A stretch of 44,623 bases of DNA from CAZKTO01 sp964555685 (GTDB lineage: Bacteria; Chloroflexota; Dehalococcoidia; SHYB01). Position numbers and translations under genes: made by a program. The notes beneath the pieces were generated by a model. It did no database searches. It was not told the origin of the DNA and was given only the letters and a program-made list of their open reading frames with translations. Of the stretch, positions 15,603-23,690 are shown piece after piece (the first letter of the stretch is position 1; the number at the start of each line of letters is the position of its first letter). The stretch spans positions 1-44,623 of the forward strand of contig CAZKTO010000018.1 of the NCBI GenBank assembly GCA_964555685.1, given 5' to 3'.

Positions 15603-16736
15603 TCAGGGTCGGCTGGCGGGAGGCGCCGCGGACGCCCTCTGCGGCTGGAAAACGCAGCATGGCTCGGCTTCCAGATAGTCTCCAGTGAGCGCATAGGCTC
15701 GGGCGCGGCACCCGCCACAGACCCGGTTGAATGGGCAGATGCCGCACTTTCCCTTGAGCAAGCCGGGGTCACGCAACTGGCGGAATAGGGGAGAATCGCG
15801 GTAGATATCGACTAGGGAGTCGCGGCGCACATTCCCCGCCGTGAGGGGGAGAAAGCCACTGGGCTGGACTTCGCCAACGTGAGAGACAAAGCAGACACCC
15901 TTGCCGTCGTTGGTGGCGACCGGCGGGCTCCCGCCAGGATGTCGGGAAGCCTGGCGCTCGGCGGCCTCCTGGCGCTGGAGGCTTACCCGGCGGTAGGGCT
16001 GGCCAAGGGTCGTCTTAATCCGAAACGGCGCCTGTACGGATAGGTCGTAGACCCACTGAAAGACACGCTCGTGCTCCTCGGGCGAAATCATGTCGTCTCG
16101 AAGCGCTCGCCCGGTGGGCACCAGGAAAAAGAGGTCCCAGTGTCCGGCGCCGGAGGCCGCTACGAGCCCTGCGAGGTCTTCCAGCTCCGGCAGGGAGTAG
16201 CGGGTGACGGCGGTGTTGATTTGGACGGCGAGCCCGGCCTCAAGGGCATCGGCGATGCACTCTCTCGTCCGCTGGAATGACCCATGCACCCCGCGAAAGA
16301 CGTCATGAGTACCGGGGCGGGCTCCATCGAGACTGAACGAAATGCGCGACAGGCCGGCATCTCCCAGCCACCGTAGTATGTCCGGTCTGACGAGAGCGGT
16401 GGCACTCGGGGCTACCGAGACCATGAGGCCCAGGCCGATCCCGTAGCTGATGAGATCGAAAAGGTCGCGCCGCATCAGGGCGTCTCCACCGGTAAGCACC
16501 ACAATAGGCCGGTTCCCGAAGCTCGCCATCTGCTCCAGCAGCCTGAAGCCCTCCTCAGTGCTCAGCTCCGAGGGATGCCGTTGCGGCTGCGCCTCGGCAC
16601 GGCAATGGCGGCAGGCCAAGGCGCAGGCGCGGGTGAGCTCCCAGAAGATAACGATGGGCGCCTCGCCGTAGTCCGTAGCCTCTCCGGCTCCGTGCGAGGC
16701 ATGGACATGGCCGCGATCTGCGTGTTCAGCCAACAT
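15603..16736 (-). CDS. Radical SAM/SPASM protein, AhbD-like (haem synthesis type)
   Basis: The 377-residue protein has the radical SAM cluster motif CALACRHC, GGDALMRRDLF, and a C-terminal SPASM-type cysteine set (CGICPFNRVCGGCRARAYA, then EPCC). This tail is like that of AhbD, which turns Fe-coproporphyrin III into haem b in the siroheme-dependent pathway, and of a related radical SAM group (I recall it as TIGR04053). The start ATG at 16736 overlaps the stop of the upstream NirJ-like gene (TGATG), with GGAGG just before it. This replaces a 25-residue longer frame. It is the last gene of the cox operon. A peptide-modifying role is an alternative, but no precursor peptide is seen nearby. Confidence 0.78.
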   Translation of the reverse strand: MLAEHADRGHVHASHGAGEATDYGEAPIVIFWELTRACALACRHCRAEAQPQRHPSELSTEEGFRLLEQMASFGNRPIVVLTGGDALMRRDLFDLISYGIGLGLMVSVAPSATALVRPDILRWLGDAGLSRISFSLDGARPGTHDVFRGVHGSFQRTRECIADALEAGLAVQINTAVTRYSLPELEDLAGLVAASGAGHWDLFFLVPTGRALRDDMISPEEHERVFQWVYDLSVQAPFRIKTTLGQPYRRVSLQRQEAAERQASRHPGGSPPVATNDGKGVCFVSHVGEVQPSGFLPLTAGNVRRDSLVDIYRDSPLFRQLRDPGLLKGKCGICPFNRVCGGCRARAYALTGDYLEAEPCCVFQPQRASAAPPASRP

Positions 16737-17962
16737 CAGCCTCCGACCGGCTTGATACAGCCCGCTCTGGGCGACTCCCCCAGCCCGATCTCTTCGTCCG
16801 ACAGATAGCAAGCCGGATCATCGCCCCAGACATCCCCATGCATCGCCTCTGCCCGGACCCGCATATTCCCGTTGCAGATGTCGAGGAACCGGCATCGTGC
16901 GCAACGCCCTGTTAGCCGCGCCGTGCGATTCCGCAGGCCCGCCATCAGGGGGATGCTCGTATCGTCCCAAATATCGCCGAAGGACTGTTTTGTCACATTG
17001 CCCAGGGAGTGGTGCTGCATGAACTGATCCGGGTGCACGTTCCCAATGTTGTCGACGCACCCGATGCCAATGCCTGAGCTGTTGCCTCCGTTCCGGCGGA
17101 GCAGCGTCTGCGCCTCTGGCGCACGGCCGGGGAGGTGTCGTGCCGTCCACAATAAGAGGAAGGCCGCGTCAGCGTGGTTGTCCACGGTCAGGACTTCCTT
17201 GGTCATCCCTCGCCGGTGGAAGTCCAGCGTGGTCTGGAAAATGAACTCGACCGCGTTGCGCCGGTCTGCCGCTGCAAGATCAATGCTCGCAATCCTGGCG
17301 CCTCGCCCGCTGTAGACGAGGTGGTAGATGCACACGCGGGGGATACGCTCCCGGTCGGTGAACTCGAACAGGTCCCTCAAAAAGGGAGCATTGCGACGAG
17401 TCAGGGTGAAGCGGACCCCTACCTTAATCCCCTGGTCCTGGCACAGGCGAATGCCGCGCAGGGCGTTGCGGAAAGCTCCTCGTTGCCCTCGAACGTGGTC
17501 GTGGATCGCTTCAGGGCCGTCCAGGCTGATGCCTACGTACGAAATGCCGGCGGCAGCCAGGGATCTGGCGCTGCCTTCGTCTATGAGAGTCCCGTTGGTA
17601 GAGAGGACCGCTCTGATTCTGTTGTCGACCGCCTCTTCGATAAGACTGATCAGGTCAGGGCGGATCAACGGCTCGCCACCAGAGAATAGGAGAACGGGGA
17701 CACCGTACTCGGCCAGGTCCCGGATGAGGCCCCGCGCCTGCGCGGTGGTAAGCTCCCCGGGGTATGGCCGGTCCCGCGAGTCGGCATAGCAGTGAAGGCA
17801 GTGGAGATTGCAACGCCGAGTGGCGGTCCAGACCACCACCGGGCGATGATGCATCGAGACCTGCGGCTTCGGCGCGCGAGGGTGTTCCCCGCTGTTCTCC
17901 CCATAACGAAGGCCATCACCCTCGGTCGGAGCTCCGCACAGAATCCTTGTGAGATTGAGCAT
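16736..17962 (-). CDS. Radical SAM/SPASM protein, NirJ/AhbC-like
   Basis: The 408-residue protein starts MLNLTRILCG, as NirJ proteins do. It has the cluster motif CNLHCLHCYA, the phrase FSGGEPLIRPDL and a SPASM end that is strongly NirJ-like: VDNIGNVHPDQF, SLGNVTKQSFGDIW, GRCARCRFLDICNGNMRVRAEA and DPACYLSDEEIG. NirJ acts on the haem d1 side chains, and its relative AhbC removes acetate groups from didecarboxysiroheme toward haem b. With an AhbD-like partner directly downstream, a role in haem synthesis for the oxidase encoded upstream is the best guess. No nitrite reductase is in the window, so haem d1 is less likely. Confidence 0.8.
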   Translation of the reverse strand: MLNLTRILCGAPTEGDGLRYGENSGEHPRAPKPQVSMHHRPVVVWTATRRCNLHCLHCYADSRDRPYPGELTTAQARGLIRDLAEYGVPVLLFSGGEPLIRPDLISLIEEAVDNRIRAVLSTNGTLIDEGSARSLAAAGISYVGISLDGPEAIHDHVRGQRGAFRNALRGIRLCQDQGIKVGVRFTLTRRNAPFLRDLFEFTDRERIPRVCIYHLVYSGRGARIASIDLAAADRRNAVEFIFQTTLDFHRRGMTKEVLTVDNHADAAFLLLWTARHLPGRAPEAQTLLRRNGGNSSGIGIGCVDNIGNVHPDQFMQHHSLGNVTKQSFGDIWDDTSIPLMAGLRNRTARLTGRCARCRFLDICNGNMRVRAEAMHGDVWGDDPACYLSDEEIGLGESPRAGCIKPVGG

Positions 17963-17985
17963 TGGCGCGATCCTCTGGACCGGCG

Positions 17986-18555
17986 TTACTTCAAGGTCAG
18001 CAGAAAGGCAACGAGGTTATCCACGTCCTTGCCCTGGGCCAGACCGGCTGGCATCACGGGCTGAAATCCCTTGACCACAAAGGCGTTGGGTTCAAGGATG
18101 GACTGGCGCAGGTATTGCTCCGCTGAGAGCCCAGGTACCCGCTGGCCCGCCAGGGCTGCGACGCCGGTGAGCGCGGGGCCAACCTGGCCGCTAGCGCCGG
18201 GGATGCCGGCGATGGCGTGGCAGGCCGCGCAGCCCTGGCTCAGGAAGAGCTGGCGCCCCGCCACGGCGTCGCCTGCAGCCGTGGGACCGGCTGGGGTGGC
18301 GGTAGGAGGCTGACGGGCTGGGGTGCTGGTGGGCGCGGTTGTGGGGCGCGGCGCCGCCGTGGCAGTCGGCGTGCTGGTGGGGCGGGGGGCTTTTGTGGCT
18401 GTAGGTGCGCCCGTGGGGCGCGGCGTTGCTGTGGCGGCGGGCGCATTGGTCGGCTGCGGCGGCGCCGCGCCATTATCGCCACCGCAGGCCGCCAGCACGA
18501 GCGCGGTAACGGCGATGAGCGCTGCCGCAGCTTGCGGCGCGTGGGACTTCAGCAT
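17986..18555 (-). CDS. Lipoprotein mono-haem cytochrome c
   Basis: The 189-residue protein begins with a lipoprotein signal (TALVLAACGG; Cys of the lipobox at about residue 24). A long linker of repeated Pro/Thr/Ala units follows, of the kind common in Chloroflexota lipoproteins. The C-terminal cytochrome c domain has the haem site CAACH and a likely methionine ligand in FQPVMPAGL. It is probably anchored outside the membrane and passes electrons to the CuA site of the oxidase, whose subunits are encoded just upstream. The ATG at 18555 is preferred over 18600 because AAGGAG precedes it and the signal peptide starts there. Confidence 0.92.
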   Translation of the reverse strand: MLKSHAPQAAAALIAVTALVLAACGGDNGAAPPQPTNAPAATATPRPTGAPTATKAPRPTSTPTATAAPRPTTAPTSTPARQPPTATPAGPTAAGDAVAGRQLFLSQGCAACHAIAGIPGASGQVGPALTGVAALAGQRVPGLSAEQYLRQSILEPNAFVVKGFQPVMPAGLAQGKDVDNLVAFLLTLK

Positions 18556-18663
18556 GGCAGGCTCCTTCCCAAAACAAACCCCGGCTCGGACCAGGTCCAT
18601 CTTCGAGTCGTCCGGGGAATGACGTATTCGTCGCTGCGTCCCGGTGGTTCTGGGCTCCCTGTG

Positions 18664-19227
18664 TCAATTGACCAGGTACAGCGTGGGATAGATGAACACC
18701 CAGGCGACGTCAACGAAATGCCAGTACTTCACCGTCCCTTCGACGCCCCAGAAATTCCCAGTAGTGAACCGTCCATTCCTGCCGAGCCCGTACACGATGG
18801 TCAGCGCAACCAGGCCCGTCAGCACGTGGAAGGCGTGGATGCCGGTAGTGGCGAAGAACACGGTGCCGAAGCCTTCCCTGGGGGGAAAGTCGTGGAAGGC
18901 CTCCTGCCACTCGAGGCCGACCCCGGCAAGGAACACGAGCCCAAGGACGATCGTGTACAGCACGTTCCGGCTGAAGCCCCGCTGGTCCCCGTGCCTGGCC
19001 GAGGCCTCGGCCTGGTACGCGCTCAGGCTGCTCAAGAGCAGGACAGCAGTAATGGCCAGCCCGAGCGGTTGGTTCACCTCCGGTGGCCGGTCTATGCCCT
19101 GAAGGTAGTACCCGCTCGTCAGGATAGCGCCGAACAGGAAACACTCGGAAAGAATGAACAGCCACAGCCCCAGCCGGTGGAGGGCAAGGCGGTTGGGGTG
19201 TACGCCCACCGCGTTCTGCGTCGCCAT
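18664..19227 (-). CDS. coxC: Cytochrome c oxidase subunit III (short, five-helix form)
   Basis: The 187-residue membrane protein matches COX3 of bacterial caa3 and quinol oxidases lacking the first two helices: LWLFILSECFLFGAIL, a central loop, FFATTGIHAFHVLTG and VKYWHFVDVAWVFIYPTLYLV. COX3 stabilises subunit I and may bring oxygen to the active site. Its ATG directly follows the stop of the subunit IV gene, so the two are translated together. Confidence 0.95.
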   Translation of the reverse strand: MATQNAVGVHPNRLALHRLGLWLFILSECFLFGAILTSGYYLQGIDRPPEVNQPLGLAITAVLLLSSLSAYQAEASARHGDQRGFSRNVLYTIVLGLVFLAGVGLEWQEAFHDFPPREGFGTVFFATTGIHAFHVLTGLVALTIVYGLGRNGRFTTGNFWGVEGTVKYWHFVDVAWVFIYPTLYLVN

Positions 19228-19434
19228 CTATCCCTCCCTTCGCCAGAGCTGGGCGACGTGCATGAAGTAGTACAGGATCAGAGCTGCCTTGATGACGGCC
19301 AGAACCAGGACGGGCCCCGTGGCGCTGCTATCCATGCCGGTGGCCACCGCAAATTCGATCGCTGTCAAAACCCCCAGGATCACGATTACTTGCAGCCCCA
19401 GGCGGAACGCAGCTCCCAGACGAGGCCGTTCCAT
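19228..19434 (-). CDS. Cytochrome c oxidase subunit IV (CyoD/CtaF-like)
   Basis: The 68-residue protein has two hydrophobic segments (LGLQVIVILGVLTAIEFAVA and VLVLAVIKAALILYYFMHVAQ). The motif KAALILYYFMHV is usual for the small fourth subunit of caa3-type oxidases. Its start codon overlaps the coxA stop (TAATG). The small size makes family assignment rest mainly on this motif and on place in the operon. Confidence 0.85.
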   Translation of the reverse strand: MERPRLGAAFRLGLQVIVILGVLTAIEFAVATGMDSSATGPVLVLAVIKAALILYYFMHVAQLWRREG

Positions 19435-21362
19435 TAGGCCCTCCTTGGATCACCGGAGTCGGTGCCCTGCGCTCCGGGGGTGACGGCGTTGCCGACGGGT
19501 CCGGAACCGCCACTGATGATGGGCAGAGCGTGAACGGCCCCCGGGACCCCGTAGTCGTAGGGCGATCCGACCACCTGTGGCTCCGTGGGGAAATTGTGCT
19601 CGGGCGGTGGGGAGGTGGTCTGCCACTCAAGCGTGCGAGCATTCCAGGGATTGGGCGCTGCCGCGCGGCCCCACACCCAGGAAACAACGAGGTTGTAGAC
19701 AAAGACGAGGAAACTGGCGGCAAGAATGAAGGACGCGACGCTGGCCAGGAGGTTGACCGAGTTCAGGTCTGGCGAGAAGTCGGCCACCCGCCGGGGCATG
19801 CCGTGGAGCCCAGCCCAGAACATGGGGATGAAGGTGAGGTTGTAGGCGAGAAGCACCCAACCGAAATGCACGCGGCCAAGCCGCTCGCTGAACATCTTGC
19901 CGGTGATCTTGGGGAACCAGTAGTACACGCCGGCGAGGATACCGAAGACTTCACCGCCCATGATGGTGTAGTGGAAGTGGGCGACCACAAAGTATGTGTC
20001 CTGAAGGTTGATGTCCGTCGGGACATCCGCCAGAAAAATGCCTGTAATACCGCCGACAACGAAGTTGAGGAGAAACCCCAGCGCGAAGAGCATCGGCGTG
20101 GTCAGCCAGAGACGCCCCGCCCAAATGGTCCCAAGGCCTGATAAGAAGATCATTCCCGTGGGGATGGAGATCAGCTCGGTGACGGCCATGAACGGCAGGT
20201 GCAGCGAGTTACTCATACCGCTGGTGAAGAGGTGATGGGCCCACACGACGAAGCTGAGCGCGACGATGGCCATAAACGAGCCGACAACCCATGAGTAGGC
20301 GAACAAGGGCTTGCGCGAAAAATGCGTCAGCACCTCCAGGACGATCCCGAAGGCTGGAAGGATCATGATGTAGACGGCGGGATGGGAGTAGAACCAGAAG
20401 ATGTGCTCATACAACAGGGGATCGCCACCGTGGCTGGCATCGAAGAAGGACATGCCGGCGACGCGGTCAAGGATCACCATGAGCAACCCGAACGCCACAA
20501 ACTGCGTCGCCGTGAGGCTGATCAATGCCGCCGCGAACACGGACCAGACAAAAATCGGGAGCCGCGACCAGGTCATGCCCGGCGCTCGCAGCATCACCAC
20601 CGTGGCGATGAAGTTCAGGCCGCCCAGGATCGAGGACAGACCGAACGTGAGGAACGCGAGAAGGAACAGCAGTTGGCCGGAGGCGTTGGTGGAGCTGAGC
20701 GGCGGGTAGGCAGTCCAGCCCGAGTCAAAGCCGCCCATGAGCGGCGTCATCAGCAGCAAGACCGCTACCGGCGGCACAATCCAGTAGCTCAGAGCGTTGA
20801 TGCGAGGGAAGGCAACGTCCTTGGCCCCGATGAGGAGCGGCAACGAGAAGTTGGCGAACCCGCCCATGATCATGGCCACGGCCACCGCGATCATGAGGAT
20901 CCCGTGCAGGCTCATCGTGGTGTTGAAGGCCTTGGGCCCCATGATGTCCTGGCCTGATTGCATGAGCTCCACGCGCATGACGGTCGCGAGAACGCCGGCG
21001 ATCAAGAGGACGGCCGTGAAGGTCACCAGGTACTGGATGCCGATGACCTTGTGGTCGGTGGTAAAGCGGAAGAAGCGCTGCCAGCCGTGCACGGGTTCGG
21101 ACTTGGACGAGAGGCCGAACCATTCGCTGGCCCATGCGCCCCACAGGCCAACGCCCAGCAGCCATCCGATGAGACCCAATACGTATCCCACGACGATGAG
21201 CGGTTCGGCGGACCAGGTATCCAGCCCCATCAGGTTGCGGATACCCGCAGCCAGCCCAGCGCCCGCGAGGAATCCCACGCCACCGAAAACGATGCCGCGT
21301 CCCAGAGGCAGAAACGCCGTATACGGGCCGCCTACGATGTTGGCGCGCGTTGGGCTAGCCAC
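19434..21362 (-). CDS. coxA: Cytochrome c oxidase subunit I, A2-type haem-copper oxidase
   Basis: The 642-residue protein is the catalytic subunit that reduces O2 and pumps protons. It has the haem ligand region SLHGILMIAVA, the CuB ligands in WFYSHPAVYIMILP and VVWAHHLF, and the haem a3/a ligands in VAHFHYTIMGG. YSHPAVY in place of GHPEVY marks the A2 subgroup, in which a Tyr-Ser pair stands in for the D-channel glutamate. About 70 residues with two extra helices come before the usual core start (HGWQRFFRFTTDHKVIG). The start is a GTG at 21362, inside the end of coxB by 31 bp, with AGGAG upstream. A longer frame from 21440 exists but would lie wholly inside coxB. Confidence 0.95.
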   Translation of the reverse strand: MASPTRANIVGGPYTAFLPLGRGIVFGGVGFLAGAGLAAGIRNLMGLDTWSAEPLIVVGYVLGLIGWLLGVGLWGAWASEWFGLSSKSEPVHGWQRFFRFTTDHKVIGIQYLVTFTAVLLIAGVLATVMRVELMQSGQDIMGPKAFNTTMSLHGILMIAVAVAMIMGGFANFSLPLLIGAKDVAFPRINALSYWIVPPVAVLLLMTPLMGGFDSGWTAYPPLSSTNASGQLLFLLAFLTFGLSSILGGLNFIATVVMLRAPGMTWSRLPIFVWSVFAAALISLTATQFVAFGLLMVILDRVAGMSFFDASHGGDPLLYEHIFWFYSHPAVYIMILPAFGIVLEVLTHFSRKPLFAYSWVVGSFMAIVALSFVVWAHHLFTSGMSNSLHLPFMAVTELISIPTGMIFLSGLGTIWAGRLWLTTPMLFALGFLLNFVVGGITGIFLADVPTDINLQDTYFVVAHFHYTIMGGEVFGILAGVYYWFPKITGKMFSERLGRVHFGWVLLAYNLTFIPMFWAGLHGMPRRVADFSPDLNSVNLLASVASFILAASFLVFVYNLVVSWVWGRAAAPNPWNARTLEWQTTSPPPEHNFPTEPQVVGSPYDYGVPGAVHALPIISGGSGPVGNAVTPGAQGTDSGDPRRA

Positions 21363-22129
21363 TCCTGAAACTCCTCCGCTGTCACAACCTGGACTCGGGC
21401 CGTCATAACCCCATGGCCAATGCCGCAGAGCTCGGCACACTGGACGCGGAACCCATGATCAGCCTCGAAGTTCCCCACCCGGTTAGGTGTTGCGGAAACC
21501 TGGGTCGTGCGCCCCGGGACGGCATCGATCTTGACGCGGAACGCCGGCACCCAGAACGCGTGAATAACGTCCGCAGACGTGACTTGGAAACGCACTCGCC
21601 GGTCGATGGGCAGGACGAGCTCGTTGAACGTTTGCAGGTTTTGCTCTGGGTAGGTGAACTTCCAGAACCATTGGACGCCTTCGACTTGCACGACCATGTC
21701 CGCATGCTGCTCGCGGCTTCTCAACTCGTGCAGCCCGGTCGCTCCAGGGAAGATGATGAGCGCGACGGTGAGCGCCGAGGTCACCGCGATCCAGGCGCCA
21801 ACAATTCGTGTGTTCCCGCGGATCGGAGGCCCGTCCTCTCCGCTTCCTCCGCGGCGACCAAACCTCAGCACTGCATAGAGCAGGGTGGCGGCGACAAAGG
21901 CGAAAACCGGTACCGCGAGGACCGTAAGGATGAAGAACGCATCATCAACGATCTCGGCCTCTTCCGCAGCTTTGAGTGGGAAGATGTCCCACAGGACCAC
22001 CAGCAATTCGCCAGCGAGTGTGATCGCCGCCCACAGGGCAACGACGATAAAGACATCTCTCTTTGAGCCGCCCACGCTTGCACCTACAGAAAGCTCGTAA
22101 GGCTGATTCCGTTGAGCCCCCGAAGGCAT
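21332..22129 (-). CDS. coxB: Cytochrome c oxidase subunit II
   Basis: The 265-residue protein has two N-terminal membrane helices (about residues 26-48 and 68-90), then a cupredoxin domain outside the membrane. The CuA site is complete: H in DVIHAFWVPAF, and VQCAELCGIGHGVM, giving two Cys, His and Met. The aromatic patch VQWFWKFTYPE, which passes electrons from CuA, is present. Unlike caa3 subunit II it has no fused cytochrome c; the separate lipoprotein cytochrome c in the operon probably fills this role. It is the first gene of the cox operon. Confidence 0.96.
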   Translation of the reverse strand: MPSGAQRNQPYELSVGASVGGSKRDVFIVVALWAAITLAGELLVVLWDIFPLKAAEEAEIVDDAFFILTVLAVPVFAFVAATLLYAVLRFGRRGGSGEDGPPIRGNTRIVGAWIAVTSALTVALIIFPGATGLHELRSREQHADMVVQVEGVQWFWKFTYPEQNLQTFNELVLPIDRRVRFQVTSADVIHAFWVPAFRVKIDAVPGRTTQVSATPNRVGNFEADHGFRVQCAELCGIGHGVMTARVQVVTAEEFQEWLAQRAPTS

Positions 22130-22532
22130 TGCCTCACGTCAGGGCCTCAACGGAGAGTCGCGCTCTCCCTGGTTTATGCTGAGTGGTCAAATATTGTTTG
22201 TGAAATCTTACACAGGATCGACGACGGGGGCATGAGCGACCTGCTCCATTTTTCTAGTGCGGGCGCTCTAGGCAGGTTGCGCCACGCCGCAGGCTCCGTC
22301 CAGGCATCATCACCGGCCAGCCCGCGCCTTGGGTGGGGCAGCCGTGAACCGGACGCGCCTTCGCCAGACCACCGGCATGCAAGGAATCGCCAACCGCGCG
22401 CTCGTGCAGCGGACCCCCAGGCAGGCGGACCGTCCAGCAAAACCAAGGGCCCAAGAGCGTGAGCACTGGCTCGGTCTCCTGGGCCCTCGTTCCGACGCCA
22501 GAGTAGGAGATGGCCCGATATAGTTGATCGCC
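22130..22532. other. Gap between cox operon and amidohydrolase cluster
   Basis: No convincing gene is seen in these 403 bp. On the minus strand an AT-rich patch (22183-22212) contains TTGACC and could hold the cox promoter, though no matching -10 box is clear. A hairpin GGAGAG-TCGCG-CTCTCC lies at 22152-22168 in the presumed cox leader. The far end holds the terminator at 22435-22486. Confidence 0.4.
22435..22486 (-). terminator. Intrinsic terminator of the amidohydrolase cluster
   Basis: On the minus strand GGGCCCAGGAG (22486-22476) pairs with CTCTTGGGCCC (22457-22447) over 11 bp with one G-U pair, followed by the T-rich TTGGTTTTG. It lies 47 bases after the stop of the amidohydrolase at 22533. 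Confidence 0.6.
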
Positions 22533-23657
22533 CTAGTTCAGGTGGAACAGCTTCACCGCGTTGTCAACGGTGATCTTCCGCTGGTCCTGCTTGGGAACAC
22601 CTGCGAACATCTCCTTGACCACCTTCTGCGAATTGGGCCAGGTGGTGTCGCTATGGGGGTAGTCGGATTCCCACATGGCGTTGTCGACCCCGATAAGGGA
22701 GCGGGAGAAGATCCCGGCCTTGTCCTGCAGGAAGGTGGCGTAGACCTGCCGGCGGAAGTAGAAGCTCGGCGGCTGCGTAAGGATCGACTTGGTCCAGAAG
22801 CGGTGCCGCTGGTAGACGTGGTCGGCGCGCTCCAGGAAGTAGGGGATCCAGCCGATGCCGCTCTCGACGGACACGAGGTTGAGCTTGGGAAAGCGCGCCG
22901 GCACCCCCGAGAAGATGATGTTGGCGACGATGGCCATATTGGTGGATGGGGCCACCGTCACGAACACCTCGGCCGGGGCGCCGGCTCCGGGGGACAGCGG
23001 GCCCATTCCCGCCATGCCACTAGCAATGTGAATGCTCATGGGCACCCCAAGGTCCTCCACCCGCGCCAGCAAGGGGTTCCAGTATGGGTCTGGCACGGGC
23101 TTCAGCCCCAGCGACTCCGGGTTGCCCGAAAACGCCAACCCCTTGTGGCCAAGCTGGACAGCCCGGTCCAGCTCCTGGGCGGCGGCCTCCGCGTCCCATA
23201 GCGGCACGATGCACTGTGCTATGAGCCGCTGCGGATTGACGGCGCAGAACTCCCCGACCAGGAAGTCGTTGTACGCCCGGACGCACGCCAAGGCCAGCTT
23301 CTTATCGTTCAGGTTGAGGAACGTCTGGCCTGCGAACCCAGGAAGACTGCTGAACAGGACCTGGGCGTCCACGCCGTCCTGGTCCATATCCTTGAGCCGG
23401 TGATGCGGATCATGGCAGCCCGGGCGCATCTCGGCGAAGGAGACGGGGGCCACCGTGTACTCCTCGAACTTCCGCCCAGCCATGGCGGACAGCCCAACGT
23501 GGCGGTGCCTCTCGCCGTCGATGACCCAGGTCTCCTGGCCGTTCTGCGAGACCACTTTGGGAGCTCGCTCCTTCAGCGCCGCGGGAACTCGTTTCTGCCA
23601 GGTGTCCGCAGGCTCGAGCACGTGGTCGTCTGTCGAGATCAGATTGTAGGTTGTCAT
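22533..23657 (-). CDS. Amidohydrolase-2 family metal-dependent hydrolase, paralogue 2
   Basis: The 374-residue protein has the same plan as the paralogue at 10890: STDDHVLEPADTWQKR, MDQDGVDAQVLFSSLPG, AYNDFLVGEFCAVNPQRLI, the metal histidine in MSIHIASG, FPKLNLVSVESGIGWIPYFLE and WESDYPHSDTTWPNS. All metal-binding positions are kept. It ends KITVDNAVKLFHLN. It is the most downstream gene of a run of four related genes on the minus strand, 33 bp after the next. Retained catalytic residues in several paralogues suggest different substrates rather than simple redundancy. Confidence 0.9.
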   Translation of the reverse strand: MTTYNLISTDDHVLEPADTWQKRVPAALKERAPKVVSQNGQETWVIDGERHRHVGLSAMAGRKFEEYTVAPVSFAEMRPGCHDPHHRLKDMDQDGVDAQVLFSSLPGFAGQTFLNLNDKKLALACVRAYNDFLVGEFCAVNPQRLIAQCIVPLWDAEAAAQELDRAVQLGHKGLAFSGNPESLGLKPVPDPYWNPLLARVEDLGVPMSIHIASGMAGMGPLSPGAGAPAEVFVTVAPSTNMAIVANIIFSGVPARFPKLNLVSVESGIGWIPYFLERADHVYQRHRFWTKSILTQPPSFYFRRQVYATFLQDKAGIFSRSLIGVDNAMWESDYPHSDTTWPNSQKVVKEMFAGVPKQDQRKITVDNAVKLFHLN

Positions 23658-23690
23658 GGCCTTTGTCCCTTTCTGGGCGCCGTAGCGCCG

